Source: Acidimicrobiia bacterium (lineage in GTDB: Bacteria; Actinomycetota; Acidimicrobiia; Spongiisociales; UBA5794). Taken from it: a stretch of DNA of 52,308 bases. The position numbers and the translations under genes are program-made. Below, in pieces: positions 1-10,621 of this stretch (the stretch's first letter is position 1; each line of letters starts with the position of its first letter). The stretch is from positions 1 to 52,308 of the forward strand of contig JARFRN010000227.1 of assembly GCA_029287195.1 (NCBI GenBank). Reading direction: 5' to 3'. Under the pieces are notes generated by a model that saw only the letters and a list, made by a program, of their open reading frames with translations, was not told the DNA's origin and ran no database searches.

Positions 1-1407
1 CTGCCTGACCAGGTTGTAGTCGATTCCCGCCCCGTCATCCCTCACGACCACCTCGAAACTGGATCCGCGCCGGGCAAGCGACACTGATACGAGACCGGTA
101 GCGGGTTTGCCAACGGCCTCGCGCTCCGCGGGGAGTTCGATGCCATGGTTGATGGCGTTGACGATGAGCTGGCGGACCGGGTCGGAGATCTTGTCGAGCA
201 CTTGTCGATCGACGTCGAGATCGTCGGCAGCCGCTATCTCAAATCGGATCTCCTTGCCGAGCTTCTTTGCCAGATAACGGACTAGCTGTGGCAGGGTGTT
301 TGTCATCTGCCGTACCGGTACGGCACCCAATTCCATGGCATTCATCTCGAGCGACGAAGTCGCTCGGACGAGATCAGTCATATGATCGATCATGTCGAGC
401 GTGACTTGCGGTGAGTAGCGCAGCTCGCTGAGCACGCTGTCGAGCTCGACCCGCATGCCGGCGACGTGGTTGATCAATCGGTATAGCCTGCCGGCGCTTA
501 CCTGGATAGTCTGCCCGGAAGCCCAGTTCTCCAATGATCCCAGCAGACCACCGAGGTCCGGACCATAGACTTCGTCATCTTCGCCGGGAACGGTCGGGCT
601 AATCACGTCATGCGGAGCCGTGTCGAGAGGAACCTGACGGGCTGAGACAACACCCGCCCGCTCTGGTAGAGGATCGGTCGTGACCGGCGGCGGAGCCGGC
701 TCGAACGGCTGGACTTGATGCTCTGCCACGGGCGGTGGGTAGACGGTGACCTGCGGCGCAGGCGGATCGGGAAGCGGTTCGGGCGCAACGAGTGGCGAAG
801 ACTCAGGCGCGACAGGTGGCTGAGGCGAGGAGGTGACCTGCAGCTCTGGAGTCGCGGCTGGCTCGGGCGTGGCCTCCTCGACGGGCGACGGCAGAGATCC
901 GGGGAGCGGGACCACCTCGGCGATCTGACTACCGTCGCGATCGACGGCTTCGCCGTCCTGCTCCGCAGGCGCCGGAGCAGGCGTAGGCGGGCTTGAATGC
1001 GGCGCTTCGATCGGCTCCCCGAGAGCGTACCCGGTCGCCCGATTCAGCGTTTCCATCGCCGCAATCATCTCCGGACTACCTGTATCGGGGTCGGCACCGG
1101 TTGCAGGCGTCAGAGAAGCAGCGAGCGCAACGAGAGAACGGCCAAGATTCGGATAGGGCTCGACCTCTTTGGCTTTGACCGCTCGCCACAGATCTTCGAT
1201 CATCTTGCCTGCATCGGAAATTGCCTCGAATCCCATGACGCGGGCGGTGCCCTTGATGGTGTGTCCCTCGCGCAGCATGACACCGGCCATCTCATCGTCA
1301 ACGCTGCCGCGTTGCATGGCCTCCCCGCCCTCGATCAATCGTTTGGAACGAGCCGCGACTTCATCGAGGAACATCTGCAGAAGCTCAGGATCTGCGCTCC
1401 AACTCAC
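1..1407 (-). CDS. cheA: CheA-like chemotaxis histidine kinase, partial (C-terminus beyond window edge)
   Basis: Minus-strand reading gives an Hpt motif (REGHTIKGTARVMGF), a long Pro-rich linker, and the CheA N-box (DPVRQLIVNAINHGIELPAEREAVGKP...DDGAGI). GTG start near 1407. Open at the window edge, so not in the ORF track. Confidence 0.8.
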   Translation of the reverse strand, partial: MSWSADPELLQMFLDEVAARSKRLIEGGEAMQRGSVDDEMAGVMLREGHTIKGTARVMGFEAISDAGKMIEDLWRAVKAKEVEPYPNLGRSLVALAASLTPATGADPDTGSPEMIAAMETLNRATGYALGEPIEAPHSSPPTPAPAPAEQDGEAVDRDGSQIAEVVPLPGSLPSPVEEATPEPAATPELQVTSSPQPPVAPESSPLVAPEPLPDPPAPQVTVYPPPVAEHQVQPFEPAPPPVTTDPLPERAGVVSARQVPLDTAPHDVISPTVPGEDDEVYGPDLGGLLGSLENWASGQTIQVSAGRLYRLINHVAGMRVELDSVLSELRYSPQVTLDMIDHMTDLVRATSSLEMNAMELGAVPVRQMTNTLPQLVRYLAKKLGKEIRFEIAAADDLDVDRQVLDKISDPVRQLIVNAINHGIELPAEREAVGKPATGLVSVSLARRGSSFEVVVRDDGAGIDYNLVRQ

Positions 1408-1509
1408 GCTCTGCCCTTCCGGCGCCCTTATCTCAAGGGTATCGACGCGGCCAACTAGTCACTTGAGCCATACGCTACCGCCAACGCCGGCGACCCGGTC
1501 GAGGGACCG

Positions 1510-3072
1510 CTACTCCCACTCGATGGTCGCCGGGGGCTTCGATGAGATGTCGTAGCTCACCCGATTGATGCCCTCTACCTCGTTGATGACGCGGGATGAG
1601 ATTCGTTCCAGAACCTCATGCGGCAGCCGTGCCCAGTCGGCAGTCATCGCGTCCTCACTGGTGACCGCTCTGACGATGAGCGGATAGGCATATGTGCGGC
1701 CATCACCCTGGACTCCAACCGAACGAATCGCCGGCAGTACGGCAAAGCTCTGCCAGAGCTCACGATACAGCCCGGCTCGCCGTACCTCTTCGAGCACGAT
1801 GGCATCAGCCGCCCGCAGAATCTCGAGACGTTCCTTGGTCACTTCGCCGATGATTCGCACTGCCAGCCCTGGACCCGGGAAGGGTTGGCGCCATACGATC
1901 TCCTCGGGAATTCCCAGTTCTTCGCCGACCGCACGCACTTCGTCCTTGAACAGGTCTCGCAGCGGCTCCACGAGCTGCAGCTCCATATCCTCGGGCAGCC
2001 CTCCCACGTTGTGATGGCTCTTGATCTTGGCGGCATCAGCCGTCCCGGACTCGATCACGTCGGGATAGAGGGTCCCCTGAACGAGGAAGCGCACATCTTT
2101 GACCTCAGCGGCCACCTCTTCGAATACCCGAATGAACGTCTCTCCAATGATCTTGCGCTTCTCCTCGGGGTCGGTGACGCCTCCAAGAGCGGATAGGAAC
2201 CGCTCTTCGGCCTTCACATGAATCAGGTTCATGTGGAAGCTGGAGCGGAACGTCTCCTCGACCTGTGCGGCTTCGTCCTTGCGCAGCAATCCGTGATCGA
2301 CAAACACACAAACGAGCTGGTCCCCGATCGCCCTGTGAACGAGGGCTGCAGCCACCGAAGAGTCGACTCCACCCGAAAGACCACAGATCACCGCGCCGTC
2401 GTCGACCGCGGTCCGCACCGCATCGACCGACTGTTCGATGATGCTGATATGAGTCCACAGCGGGCGGGCGCGGCATGCCTCGTATAGAAAATGCTTGAGT
2501 ATCTCCTGGCCCCGCCCGGTGAGCACTACCTCGGGATGGAACTGAACCCCGAAGATGCCCCGCTCCCGATCCTCCATTGCCGCTACCGGCGAATCCGGTG
2601 TTTCGGCGACAACCGTGAAGCCGACCGGAGCTCTGGTGACGGCATCGCGGTGACTCATCCACACCACCTGCTCATCCGGGAGTTCGTGGAGTAAGAGCGA
2701 TGGCTCGAGAACTGCTAGATCGGCCCGGCCATACTCAGCAACGTCGTTGCGGGACACCTCACCGCCGAGCGTGTGTGCGATCATCTGATGGCCGTAGCAG
2801 ATGCCGAGAGTAGGTATCCCGAGTTCGAGGATTCCCGCATCCATGTCGTAGGCGTCAGCGGAGTACACCGACGCCGGGCCACCCGAGAGGATGATTCCCA
2901 CGGGATCCATCGCCTTGACCTCGGCCGCACTGATACTGCGCGGAACTATCTCGGAGAGGACATGAGCCTCTCTGACCCGCCGTGCGATGAGCTGAGCGTA
3001 CTGGGCTCCGAGGTCGACTACCAGCACCTTGTCGAAATCGCCGCTGGATGCCTGCCCGGCCGATTCAGCCAC
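1510..3072 (-). CDS. guaA: GMP synthase (glutamine-hydrolysing)
   Basis: 520 aa; GATase class I motifs (GICYGHQ, FHPEV), ATP-PPase SGGVDSS, C-terminal [14 protein letters not shown]. Confidence 0.97.
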   Translation of the reverse strand: MAESAGQASSGDFDKVLVVDLGAQYAQLIARRVREAHVLSEIVPRSISAAEVKAMDPVGIILSGGPASVYSADAYDMDAGILELGIPTLGICYGHQMIAHTLGGEVSRNDVAEYGRADLAVLEPSLLLHELPDEQVVWMSHRDAVTRAPVGFTVVAETPDSPVAAMEDRERGIFGVQFHPEVVLTGRGQEILKHFLYEACRARPLWTHISIIEQSVDAVRTAVDDGAVICGLSGGVDSSVAAALVHRAIGDQLVCVFVDHGLLRKDEAAQVEETFRSSFHMNLIHVKAEERFLSALGGVTDPEEKRKIIGETFIRVFEEVAAEVKDVRFLVQGTLYPDVIESGTADAAKIKSHHNVGGLPEDMELQLVEPLRDLFKDEVRAVGEELGIPEEIVWRQPFPGPGLAVRIIGEVTKERLEILRAADAIVLEEVRRAGLYRELWQSFAVLPAIRSVGVQGDGRTYAYPLIVRAVTSEDAMTADWARLPHEVLERISSRVINEVEGINRVSYDISSKPPATIEWE

Positions 3073-3073
3073 G

Positions 3074-4231
3074 CTATCCCATCCCCACCTGTTGGGCCTT
3101 CTGCAGCGATTTGCCCTCGGTCTGCAGCGCAGGAGCCACCATCACCTCTGCCTTTTGAAACTCCTTCACGTCGGCGTAGCCGGTGGTGGCCATCGAGACC
3201 CGTAGGGCTCCGAAGAGATTCAGCCTCCCATCGTTCTCGTGGGCCGGCCCCACGAGTATCTCCTCCAAGGTACCGAGCTCACCGGTCTTGACCCTCGTTC
3301 CCCGCGGCAGAGTCTGGTGAAACGTCGCCATGCCCCAGTGATTGCCCTTGGCGGGGGCCTCCTTGGCGGCGGTGAGTGGCGACCCGAGCATGACGGCATC
3401 GGCGCCACAGGCGATGGCTTTGGCGATATCGCCGCCGGTACGCATCCCCCCATCGGCGATCACGTGAACGTAGCGACCCGTCTCTTCGAGATACCGGGTG
3501 CGAGCACCGGCAGCATCGGCGATAGCCGTTGCCTGCGGGACTCCGATCCCGAGCACGCCACGCGAGGTGCAGGCCGCCCCCGGGCCAACCCCGACGAGCA
3601 CTCCAACCGCGCCCGTCCGCATCAGGTGGAGGGCCCCCGAGTATGAGGCGACACCGCCGACCATGACCGGAACCGGGACTTCAGCGATGAACTTGAACAG
3701 GTCCAGGGGCTCGGCGCGGCTGGAGACGTGCTCCGCCGACACGACCGTCCCTTGCACGACCAAGATGTCGAGGCCGGCATCGAGGGCGTGACGATACCAA
3801 CGCTCTACGTGCTGCGGCGTCAGGCTGGCGGCGGCCAGCCCACCGCCGGCTTTGATTTCGGCGACCCGCTGCCCGATGAGCTCCGGCTTGACCGGCTCCT
3901 GGTATACCTTCTGGATCAATGCCGTGGCTTCGTCGCTCGCAGCTGCGCCGATCTCCTCGTAGACGGGCATCGGATCCTCATAGCGAGTCCACAGACCCTC
4001 GAGATTGAGCACACCGAGGCCCCCCAGTCGACCGATCTCGATTGCGGTTGCCGGGCTCACCGCCGAATCCATTGCTGCACCCATCATGGGCAGATCGAAG
4101 GTGAAGGCGTCTATCTCCCAGCTGAGTCTGACGTCCTCCGGATCCCGGGTACGTCGCGATGGCACGATCGCAATGTCGTCGAATCCCCAGGCACGGCGGC
4201 CTGATTTGGCTATCCCGATCTCAATCTCCAC
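3074..4231 (-). CDS. guaB3: GuaB3-family IMP dehydrogenase-related protein
   Basis: Actinobacterial GuaB3-like N-terminus ([33 protein letters not shown]) and IMPDH/GMPR barrel motifs ([27 protein letters not shown]). Probable GTG start inside ORF 3074..4258. Confidence 0.88.
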   Translation of the reverse strand: MEIEIGIAKSGRRAWGFDDIAIVPSRRTRDPEDVRLSWEIDAFTFDLPMMGAAMDSAVSPATAIEIGRLGGLGVLNLEGLWTRYEDPMPVYEEIGAAASDEATALIQKVYQEPVKPELIGQRVAEIKAGGGLAAASLTPQHVERWYRHALDAGLDILVVQGTVVSAEHVSSRAEPLDLFKFIAEVPVPVMVGGVASYSGALHLMRTGAVGVLVGVGPGAACTSRGVLGIGVPQATAIADAAGARTRYLEETGRYVHVIADGGMRTGGDIAKAIACGADAVMLGSPLTAAKEAPAKGNHWGMATFHQTLPRGTRVKTGELGTLEEILVGPAHENDGRLNLFGALRVSMATTGYADVKEFQKAEVMVAPALQTEGKSLQKAQQVGMG

Positions 4232-4351
4232 CGCAGTCCTCCCGTATGGCGCCGGCACGCGGCAGCGTACCAGGCAATCGGAGACACCATCGGCCGGCCC
4301 AACCCCACGATCGAACGCGTAGGTTCGGCGCCCATCTCAATCGGAGGCAGC

Positions 4352-5128
4352 ATGGCGTACGAGCATGGAATGATCACCTGGGCGGACCTGGCGTCACCGG
4401 ATGTCGAAGCCGCCAAGCCCTTCTACGCCGGTCTGATGGGTTGGGAAGCGGACGACATCGAGTACGAGGGCCAGTTCGCCTATGCAGTGTTTCGTCATGC
4501 AGGAGAACTGGCTGCCGGGATGGGCAAGCAGTCGGAGGAAATGGCCGAGCAGGGAATACCGCCACTGTGGACGACCTATGTCAATGTCGACGGTATCGAC
4601 GAAATCGCCGCGTCATTTGCCGCCAATGGTGGAGAGATCGTCGTCCCGCCCATGGATGTAATGGACCAGGGCCGTATGACCTACGGGCTGGATCCCACAG
4701 GCGCGCCGATCGGTTTCTGGCAGGCAGCGGCTCATCACGGTGCGGATAGATTCAACGACCCCGGTTTCCTGACGTGGAGCGAGCTGACCACGCGCGATCC
4801 GCGAGCAGCAATCGAGTTCTACACCACGATCCTGCCGTGGACGGTCACCCAGATGGACATGGCCGGCCTCCCGTACTACATATTCGTGCTCGGGGAACGT
4901 CCCGTCTCCGGCATCATGACCATGGACGAAAGCCGGCCTGCCGAGATCCCTTCGCATCGGATGACCTACTTCCGGGTTGAAGACACCAGAGCCGCCGTCG
5001 ATGAGGTTGCCTTGCTCGGCGGCCAAGTCCCGGTCCCGCCGTTTGACACACCACAAGGCACCGCCGCGGTGATCAGCGATCCAAGTGGCGGCACCTTCTC
5101 GATCATCGACCCGGCTCCGCAGGCATAG
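4352..5128 (+). CDS. Two-domain VOC (glyoxalase/bleomycin-resistance-like) protein
   Basis: 258 aa with two tandem VOC repeats (ITWADLASPDVEAAKPFYAGLMGW / LTWSELTTRDPRAAIEFYTTILPW); RBS GGAGG upstream. Confidence 0.9.
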   Translation: MAYEHGMITWADLASPDVEAAKPFYAGLMGWEADDIEYEGQFAYAVFRHAGELAAGMGKQSEEMAEQGIPPLWTTYVNVDGIDEIAASFAANGGEIVVPPMDVMDQGRMTYGLDPTGAPIGFWQAAAHHGADRFNDPGFLTWSELTTRDPRAAIEFYTTILPWTVTQMDMAGLPYYIFVLGERPVSGIMTMDESRPAEIPSHRMTYFRVEDTRAAVDEVALLGGQVPVPPFDTPQGTAAVISDPSGGTFSIIDPAPQA

Positions 5129-5191
5129 ATCCAGAGCTTTCCCACGTCCACCCCGATGCGCGGGTTCGGTAGTACGACCGGTGCCCACACC

Positions 5192-5290
5192 ATGGATCAG
5201 AAAGAGCTGTGTGAGATCGCCCGGAGAAGGCTTGCTCGAGAGCTCTCAGCCAACGAGTGTCGCCTGTATCTGATCGACGGGTGCGGTTGA
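5192..5290 (+). pseudogene. Short ORF or remnant resembling the C-terminal tail motif of large actinobacterial BTAD/WD40-type proteins
   Basis: Translates as MDQKELCEIARRRLARELSANECRLYLIDGCG*, resembling the tail motif LxxLAxxRLTRxLTxxECxxYLHxxxC. Confidence 0.4.
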
Positions 5291-5377
5291 CACCGTTCCT
5301 GCGCAGAAGTCCGGCGCACCGCGCGCTCCATTGCTACGCAAGACCGGAGGGGGTGCGGAGAGCGGTAACCTCACGGT

Positions 5378-7009
5378 ATGCCACTACGAACAGCAAGCCT
5401 CGAGAAGCTAGACAACGGTTCATTCGACGTTCTGATAGTGGGAGGGGGTATCAACGGTGCCGTATCGGCGGCCGTCCTCGCCGGACGCGGCGCATCGGTT
5501 GCGTTGATCGACCGCAGCGACTTCGGAGCCTTCACCAGCCAGGAGTCTTCCAACCTCGTCTGGGGTGGGTTCAAGTATCTGGAGAGCTACGAGTTCATCC
5601 TCGTGCGCAAGCTCTGTGTATCCCGCAACCGCTTGATCAAGGCCTATCCGGACAACATCAAGCCGATCCCGTTCATGGCGGCTCTCGACCACGGCTCCCC
5701 CTTCCCGCCCTGGCTGGCGATCATGGGCAGCACCGCCTACTGGGTCATCGGCAGCTTCAAGACACACAACCCGAGACTGCTCAGCGCCGAGAAGATCAAG
5801 GCCGAGGAACCGATCATCGACACAACCGACGTTCGCGGCGGGATCGAGTACTACGACGCGTACCTGAAGGACAACGACTCCCGATTTGTGTTCAGCTTCG
5901 TACGCTCTGCGATGGACGTAGGCGCCACGGCCGCCAACTACGTCGAGTTGGTGAGTGCCGAGCGCAACGATGTCGGGTGGAGAGCCAAGTTGCGTGATGT
6001 CGACAGTGGGCGCGAATTCGAGTGCAACGCCCGCATGATCATCAATGCGGCCGGACCGTTCATCGACGGGCTCAACCAGCAACTTGGCCTGAAGACCAAG
6101 CATCGCGTCGTGTACTCGAAGGGCATCCATCTCATTGTCGACCAACTCACATCCAAGGAACGAGTGCTCGCCTTCTTCGACGACACCCAACGTCTGTTCT
6201 ATGTCATCCCAATGGGAAGGCGTTCTGTGATCGGCACCACCGATACCCGGGTCGACGACCCGTACACCGAAGTCAACGATGAGGACCGTACGTTCCTGTT
6301 GGACCAGATCAATGCCAGGCTCGATCTGGAGAAGCCGCTGACGCCGGACGACATCATCGCCGATCGCAGCGGCGTGCGACCGCTCGTCGTCGAGACGGAC
6401 GGCGACGACATGAAAGACGTCGATTGGACCAAACTGTCGCGCAAACATGAGATCGAGGTCGATCACGGACGCAGGGTGATATCGATCTTCGGCGGCAAGC
6501 TGACCGACTGTCTCAATGTCGGCGAAGAAGTAGCCGATGCGGTCGAAGAGCTCGGTGTGCCGCTGGAGGAGGACACCCACAACTGGTATGGAGAACCGGC
6601 CAAGGCGACCCGACAGGAGTTCTATCGCCAGGCTCGACTCATGAAGCTCGACGATCTACGCCACAAGGCGGACGTAGAGCCACTATCAGATCGATTGTGG
6701 CGTCGCTATGGGCGCAGGGCGTTCGAGATGCTCGATGAGATTCGAGCCAACCCGGATATGGGGAAAGACATCATGGAGAATGCCGATTACCTACGCGTCG
6801 AACTCCACGTCGCGGCCGGGACCGAGATGATCACCAAGCTCGAGGACTTCATGCGGCGCCGTTCGAAGATCAGCCAGGTGGTCCCGGAGGATGTGGTTCG
6901 AGCGTCTTCTGGTGTACGCGATATCGCCGAGATCTTGTTTGGAGAAAGGGCCGAAGAGCGCCTGGCCGAGTATTTCGGCGAGGTTCCTTCTTCCATGGAG
7001 CGCAACTAG
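5378..7009 (+). CDS. glpD: Glycerol-3-phosphate dehydrogenase (FAD-dependent)
   Basis: 543 aa; FAD-binding DVLIVGGGINGAVSAAVLAGRGASVALIDRSDFGAFTSQESSNLVWGGFKYLE; C-terminal GlpD-like domain. Confidence 0.92.
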   Translation: MPLRTASLEKLDNGSFDVLIVGGGINGAVSAAVLAGRGASVALIDRSDFGAFTSQESSNLVWGGFKYLESYEFILVRKLCVSRNRLIKAYPDNIKPIPFMAALDHGSPFPPWLAIMGSTAYWVIGSFKTHNPRLLSAEKIKAEEPIIDTTDVRGGIEYYDAYLKDNDSRFVFSFVRSAMDVGATAANYVELVSAERNDVGWRAKLRDVDSGREFECNARMIINAAGPFIDGLNQQLGLKTKHRVVYSKGIHLIVDQLTSKERVLAFFDDTQRLFYVIPMGRRSVIGTTDTRVDDPYTEVNDEDRTFLLDQINARLDLEKPLTPDDIIADRSGVRPLVVETDGDDMKDVDWTKLSRKHEIEVDHGRRVISIFGGKLTDCLNVGEEVADAVEELGVPLEEDTHNWYGEPAKATRQEFYRQARLMKLDDLRHKADVEPLSDRLWRRYGRRAFEMLDEIRANPDMGKDIMENADYLRVELHVAAGTEMITKLEDFMRRRSKISQVVPEDVVRASSGVRDIAEILFGERAEERLAEYFGEVPSSMERN

Positions 7010-7033
7010 ACACTGCGGAACCACGGGAATTAC

Positions 7034-7049
7034 ATGCACATCGCTGCAT
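7034..7049. promoter_or_regulatory. Inverted repeat ATGCA-N6-TGCAT upstream of hoxE, possible regulator site
   Basis: ATGCACATCGCTGCAT, perfect 5-bp arms with 6-bp spacer in the glpD-hoxE intergenic region. Confidence 0.35.
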
Positions 7050-7166
7050 AATCCCTTGTGCCGCTTGCCTTTCTCGGGTTCCATCGTCACCTCCCGATGG
7101 GCCTTTGTCCCCTGGATTGCCGCCGCCTCTCCGACGATTGTGGGGCCGAGACTCGAGTGAGGAACG

Positions 7167-7703
7167 ATGAGCGACACAACGATGCGCAGTGTCGCCGAGG
7201 CAGCGGACCGGGCGCCGGGGGAGCATCCATCTGGTGACAACAGGTTCGACCTCGTCGACAAACACCTAAAACGCTCTCGTTACGCCCAGGACCAACTCAT
7301 TGAGACCTTGCACGTCGCCCAGGATGTCTTCGGGTTCCTCTCCGAGGACATCCTGATCTACGTTGCCAGGGCACTGCGGCTGCCGCCCAGCATGGTCTAC
7401 GGCGTAGCGACTTTCTATCAACTGTTCACCTTCGACCCTCCGGGCGATCACTCGTGCACCGTGTGCACCGGCACGGCGTGCTTCGTCAAGGGAGCGGACG
7501 ACATCGTCCAGGGCGTGTCTGCGGCGTACAACGTACCCGCCGGGGAGACATCGGAGGATCGCAGCCTGACCCTCAAGACCGCCCGCTGTCTCGGCTCTTG
7601 CGGCTTGGCCCCTGTGGTCGTGTTCGACGGCGAGGTGCTCAGCCACCAGAGCGTGCAGTCGACTTTGGATCTAGTGGCGAGCGCGGTGGGAGGTGACGGC
7701 TGA
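7167..7703 (+). CDS. hoxE: NAD-reducing hydrogenase subunit HoxE (NuoE-like 2Fe-2S)
   Basis: NuoE-like Cys pattern [13 protein letters not shown]...[11 protein letters not shown]; first gene of a hoxEFUYH-ordered operon. Confidence 0.92.
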   Translation: MSDTTMRSVAEAADRAPGEHPSGDNRFDLVDKHLKRSRYAQDQLIETLHVAQDVFGFLSEDILIYVARALRLPPSMVYGVATFYQLFTFDPPGDHSCTVCTGTACFVKGADDIVQGVSAAYNVPAGETSEDRSLTLKTARCLGSCGLAPVVVFDGEVLSHQSVQSTLDLVASAVGGDG

Positions 7704-9337
7704 TGGCGGCACCAATCGACCTCCACGAAGTGATGGAGCGGGAGCGCGAGGAACGGTTCCGCACGAGGTGGCGCGTCAAAGCCTGCGCCAGCACGGCATG
7801 TCTCTCCGCCGGCGCCGGGGCCACCATCCAGGCCATGGAGGACCTGATCGAGCGTGAAGAGGACCTGGCCCTCGAAGTGCAGGTCATCCCAACGGGTTGT
7901 ATGGGCCTGTGTAGCGCCGGCCCGCTGATGCGCATGATGCGGCGCGGCGGTGACGAAACCGACTACCGGAAGGTGATGCCGGAGGCCGCCGTTGAGATCA
8001 TGCGGAGCCACGTGTTCGACGAGAAGCCGATTCCGGAGTACCAGCTAGACAAGTCGATCCCCTTCTTCACCAGCCAGGAGCGCATCGTCCTCGCCAACGG
8101 CGGTGTCATCAATCCGGACCGGATCGAATCGTACGTCGCTCACGGTGGCTATCAAGCGCTGGAGAAAGCGCTGACGACGATGAAGCCCAAGCAGGTGATC
8201 GAGCAGATGCGGCTTTCCCGGATCCGCGGCCGCGGCGGTGCCGGCTACCCGGTTGCCAGCAAATGGAGCCTATTGGCGGCTGCACCGGGCAAGACGAAGT
8301 ATGTGGTAGCGAACGGCGACGAAGGTGATCCCGGCGCCTACATGGATCGCACCATCATGGAGGACGATCCGCATCGCGTCCTAGAGGGCATCGCCATCGC
8401 GGCCTATGCCACCGGGGCCTCAGAGGCCTACATCTACGTCCGGGCCGAGTATCCGCGAGCAGTGGAAAGACTCGACCGTGCCATCCGGGTGGCGCGCCGC
8501 AACCGGCTGCTCGGCCGCAAGATTCTCGACACCAATTTCGACCTCTCGGTAGAGGTTCGCATCGGCGCAGGAGCCTTTGTCTGTGGTGAAGAGACTGCAC
8601 TGATGGCCTCTATCGAGGGCCGCCGCGGCACACCCCGGCTGCGGCCTCCCTACCCGACTGAGAAAGGCCTATGGGGCAAACCGACGATGATCAACAACGT
8701 CGAGACCCTCGCCAACGTCCCGGCAATCATCGATCGGGGCGGCGAATGGTTTGCCTCGATCGGAACCGAGAAGAGCACCGGCACCAAGGTGTTCGCGCTC
8801 GCCGGCGACGTCACCAATACCGGCCTCATCGAGGTACCGATGGGAACGACGTTGCGGGAGATCGTCGAGGACATCGGCGGCGGGGTCCCGGATGAGAAGC
8901 AGTTCAAGGCTGCCCAGACGGGTGGTCCCTCCGGAGGGTGTATCCCGGCAAAGTTCCTCGATACCCCGGTCGACTACGACAGCTTGCGGGAACTGGGATC
9001 GATCATGGGATCGGGCGGCCTGATCGTGATGGACGAGGACGTCCGCATGCCCGATGTGGCCAAGTTCTTCATGGAGTTCTCCATGGAGGAGAGCTGCGGC
9101 AAATGCACCCCCTGCCGGGCCGGCACGGTCCAGATGCACAACCTGCTGCAGAGAATCACCGACGGCGACGGCTCCCGGCAGGACATTCGTGACCTGGAGC
9201 ATCTCTGCTCGGTGGTGCGCGACACCAGCCTCTGCGGCTTGGGCCAGTCGGCTCCCAACCCGGTGATCAGCACACTGCAGTACTTCCGTGATGAATACGA
9301 CGCTCTGATCACCCGGGAGGAGGTGCTCCATGCGTGA
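7703..9337 (+). CDS. hoxF: NAD-reducing hydrogenase diaphorase subunit HoxF (NuoF-like)
   Basis: N-terminal thioredoxin-like 2Fe-2[14 protein letters not shown] (NADH/FMN site), [25 protein letters not shown]. Confidence 0.95.
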   Translation: MAAPIDLHEVMEREREERFRTRWRVKACASTACLSAGAGATIQAMEDLIEREEDLALEVQVIPTGCMGLCSAGPLMRMMRRGGDETDYRKVMPEAAVEIMRSHVFDEKPIPEYQLDKSIPFFTSQERIVLANGGVINPDRIESYVAHGGYQALEKALTTMKPKQVIEQMRLSRIRGRGGAGYPVASKWSLLAAAPGKTKYVVANGDEGDPGAYMDRTIMEDDPHRVLEGIAIAAYATGASEAYIYVRAEYPRAVERLDRAIRVARRNRLLGRKILDTNFDLSVEVRIGAGAFVCGEETALMASIEGRRGTPRLRPPYPTEKGLWGKPTMINNVETLANVPAIIDRGGEWFASIGTEKSTGTKVFALAGDVTNTGLIEVPMGTTLREIVEDIGGGVPDEKQFKAAQTGGPSGGCIPAKFLDTPVDYDSLRELGSIMGSGGLIVMDEDVRMPDVAKFFMEFSMEESCGKCTPCRAGTVQMHNLLQRITDGDGSRQDIRDLEHLCSVVRDTSLCGLGQSAPNPVISTLQYFRDEYDALITREEVLHA

Positions 9338-10073
9338 GACACGTCCCACCGTTCACGTCAGCTTCGACGGCGTCGAGCACGAGGCCTTCGTCGGCGAGTC
9401 GGTGCTCGAGTGCGCCCGCCGCTGCGGGGTAACGATTCCCTCGCTGTGTTTCCTCGAGGGACTCACGGTCTGGGGTGGCTGCCGCATCTGCGTCGTTGAA
9501 GTCGCCGAGGACCACCGCCTCCGGCCGGCCTGCGCCACCCAGGTTGCGGCAGACATGGAGATCAAGACGGAAACCCCACGCCTGCGGGCGTATCGCAAAT
9601 CGATCCTCGAGTTGCTGTTTGCCGAGGGAAACCATGTTTGTGCGGTGTGCGTCTCGAACGGGAACTGCGAGCTGCAGGACATGGCGGTCTTCTGCGGCAT
9701 GGACCATGTTCGTTACGACTCGCAGGCTCCACCTCGCGAGGTCGATTCCAGCCACCCCAAGTACGTGTTCGACCAGAATCGCTGCATCCTGTGCACCCGC
9801 TGCGTTCGCGTTTGCGACGAGATCGAGGGAGCCCACGTCTGGGACATCAGTCATCGGGGCGAGCACGCCGAGGTGATAACTGAGCTCAACAGGCCCTGGG
9901 GCGAGTCCCTGTCTTGTACCTGGTGCGGCAAGTGCGTTGCAGTGTGCCCGACCGGCGCCCTGTCCTATCAAGGTCGCGCCATCGGGGAGATGGAGCACGA
10001 TCCGGCCATGATCAAGCGACTTGCCGTAGCTCGTAATCGCGGGGAGTGGCTCGATCCGGGGGTGATGACATGA
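9330..10073 (+). CDS. hoxU: NAD-reducing hydrogenase subunit HoxU (NuoG N-terminal-like ferredoxin)
   Basis: Multiple Fe-S motifs ([52 protein letters not shown]). Confidence 0.93.
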   Translation: MRETRPTVHVSFDGVEHEAFVGESVLECARRCGVTIPSLCFLEGLTVWGGCRICVVEVAEDHRLRPACATQVAADMEIKTETPRLRAYRKSILELLFAEGNHVCAVCVSNGNCELQDMAVFCGMDHVRYDSQAPPREVDSSHPKYVFDQNRCILCTRCVRVCDEIEGAHVWDISHRGEHAEVITELNRPWGESLSCTWCGKCVAVCPTGALSYQGRAIGEMEHDPAMIKRLAVARNRGEWLDPGVMT

Positions 10074-10612
10074 AGCAGGCCCGCATCGCCACAGCCTGGC
10101 TGGGCGGCTGCTCTGGATGCCACATGTCGTTCCTGGACATGGATGAATGGCTCTTCGAGCTGGCCGAGATCGCTGATGTGGTGTACAGCCCCATCGCCGA
10201 TATCAAAGACTTCCCGACTGATGTCGACGCCACCCTCGTCGAGGGCGCAGTTGCCAACGAGGACAACCTCGAGTTGGCGCTGGATATTCGCGCGAAGTCG
10301 CGGCTGGTGCTGTCTTTCGGCGACTGTGCCGTGAGCGGCAACGTGACGGCTATGCGCAATCCCCTGGGGGATCCGCAGCAGATCCTGGAACGGGTGTATG
10401 TGGAGGCCCCGGACCGAGATGGGCGCATCCCGGAAGCACCCGGGATCGTGCCGCCGCTGCTGCCGAAGGTCTTGGCATTGCACAAGGTGATCAGGGTCGA
10501 TGCGTTCATCCCGGGATGCCCGCCCCCGGCGGACCGCATCCAGGCAGCGCTGGAAGCCCTGCTCGAAGGCTCCCTGCCCCCAAATCGGGGCGAAGCTATC
10601 CGATGGGGTTGA
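10070..10612 (+). CDS. hoxY: [NiFe]-hydrogenase small subunit HoxY
   Basis: [19 protein letters not shown] signature; ATGA overlap with hoxU. Confidence 0.95.
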   Translation: MKQARIATAWLGGCSGCHMSFLDMDEWLFELAEIADVVYSPIADIKDFPTDVDATLVEGAVANEDNLELALDIRAKSRLVLSFGDCAVSGNVTAMRNPLGDPQQILERVYVEAPDRDGRIPEAPGIVPPLLPKVLALHKVIRVDAFIPGCPPPADRIQAALEALLEGSLPPNRGEAIRWG

Positions 10613-10621
10613 GGAGGCACT

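Noticed and set aside
1618-2694. Long plus-strand ORFs opposite guaA
   Set aside because: Shadow ORFs typical of high-GC DNA; the minus-strand guaA is unambiguous.
5420-6580. 386-aa minus-strand ORF opposite glpD
   Set aside because: Antisense shadow ORF; no recognisable motifs, and glpD on plus strand is clear.
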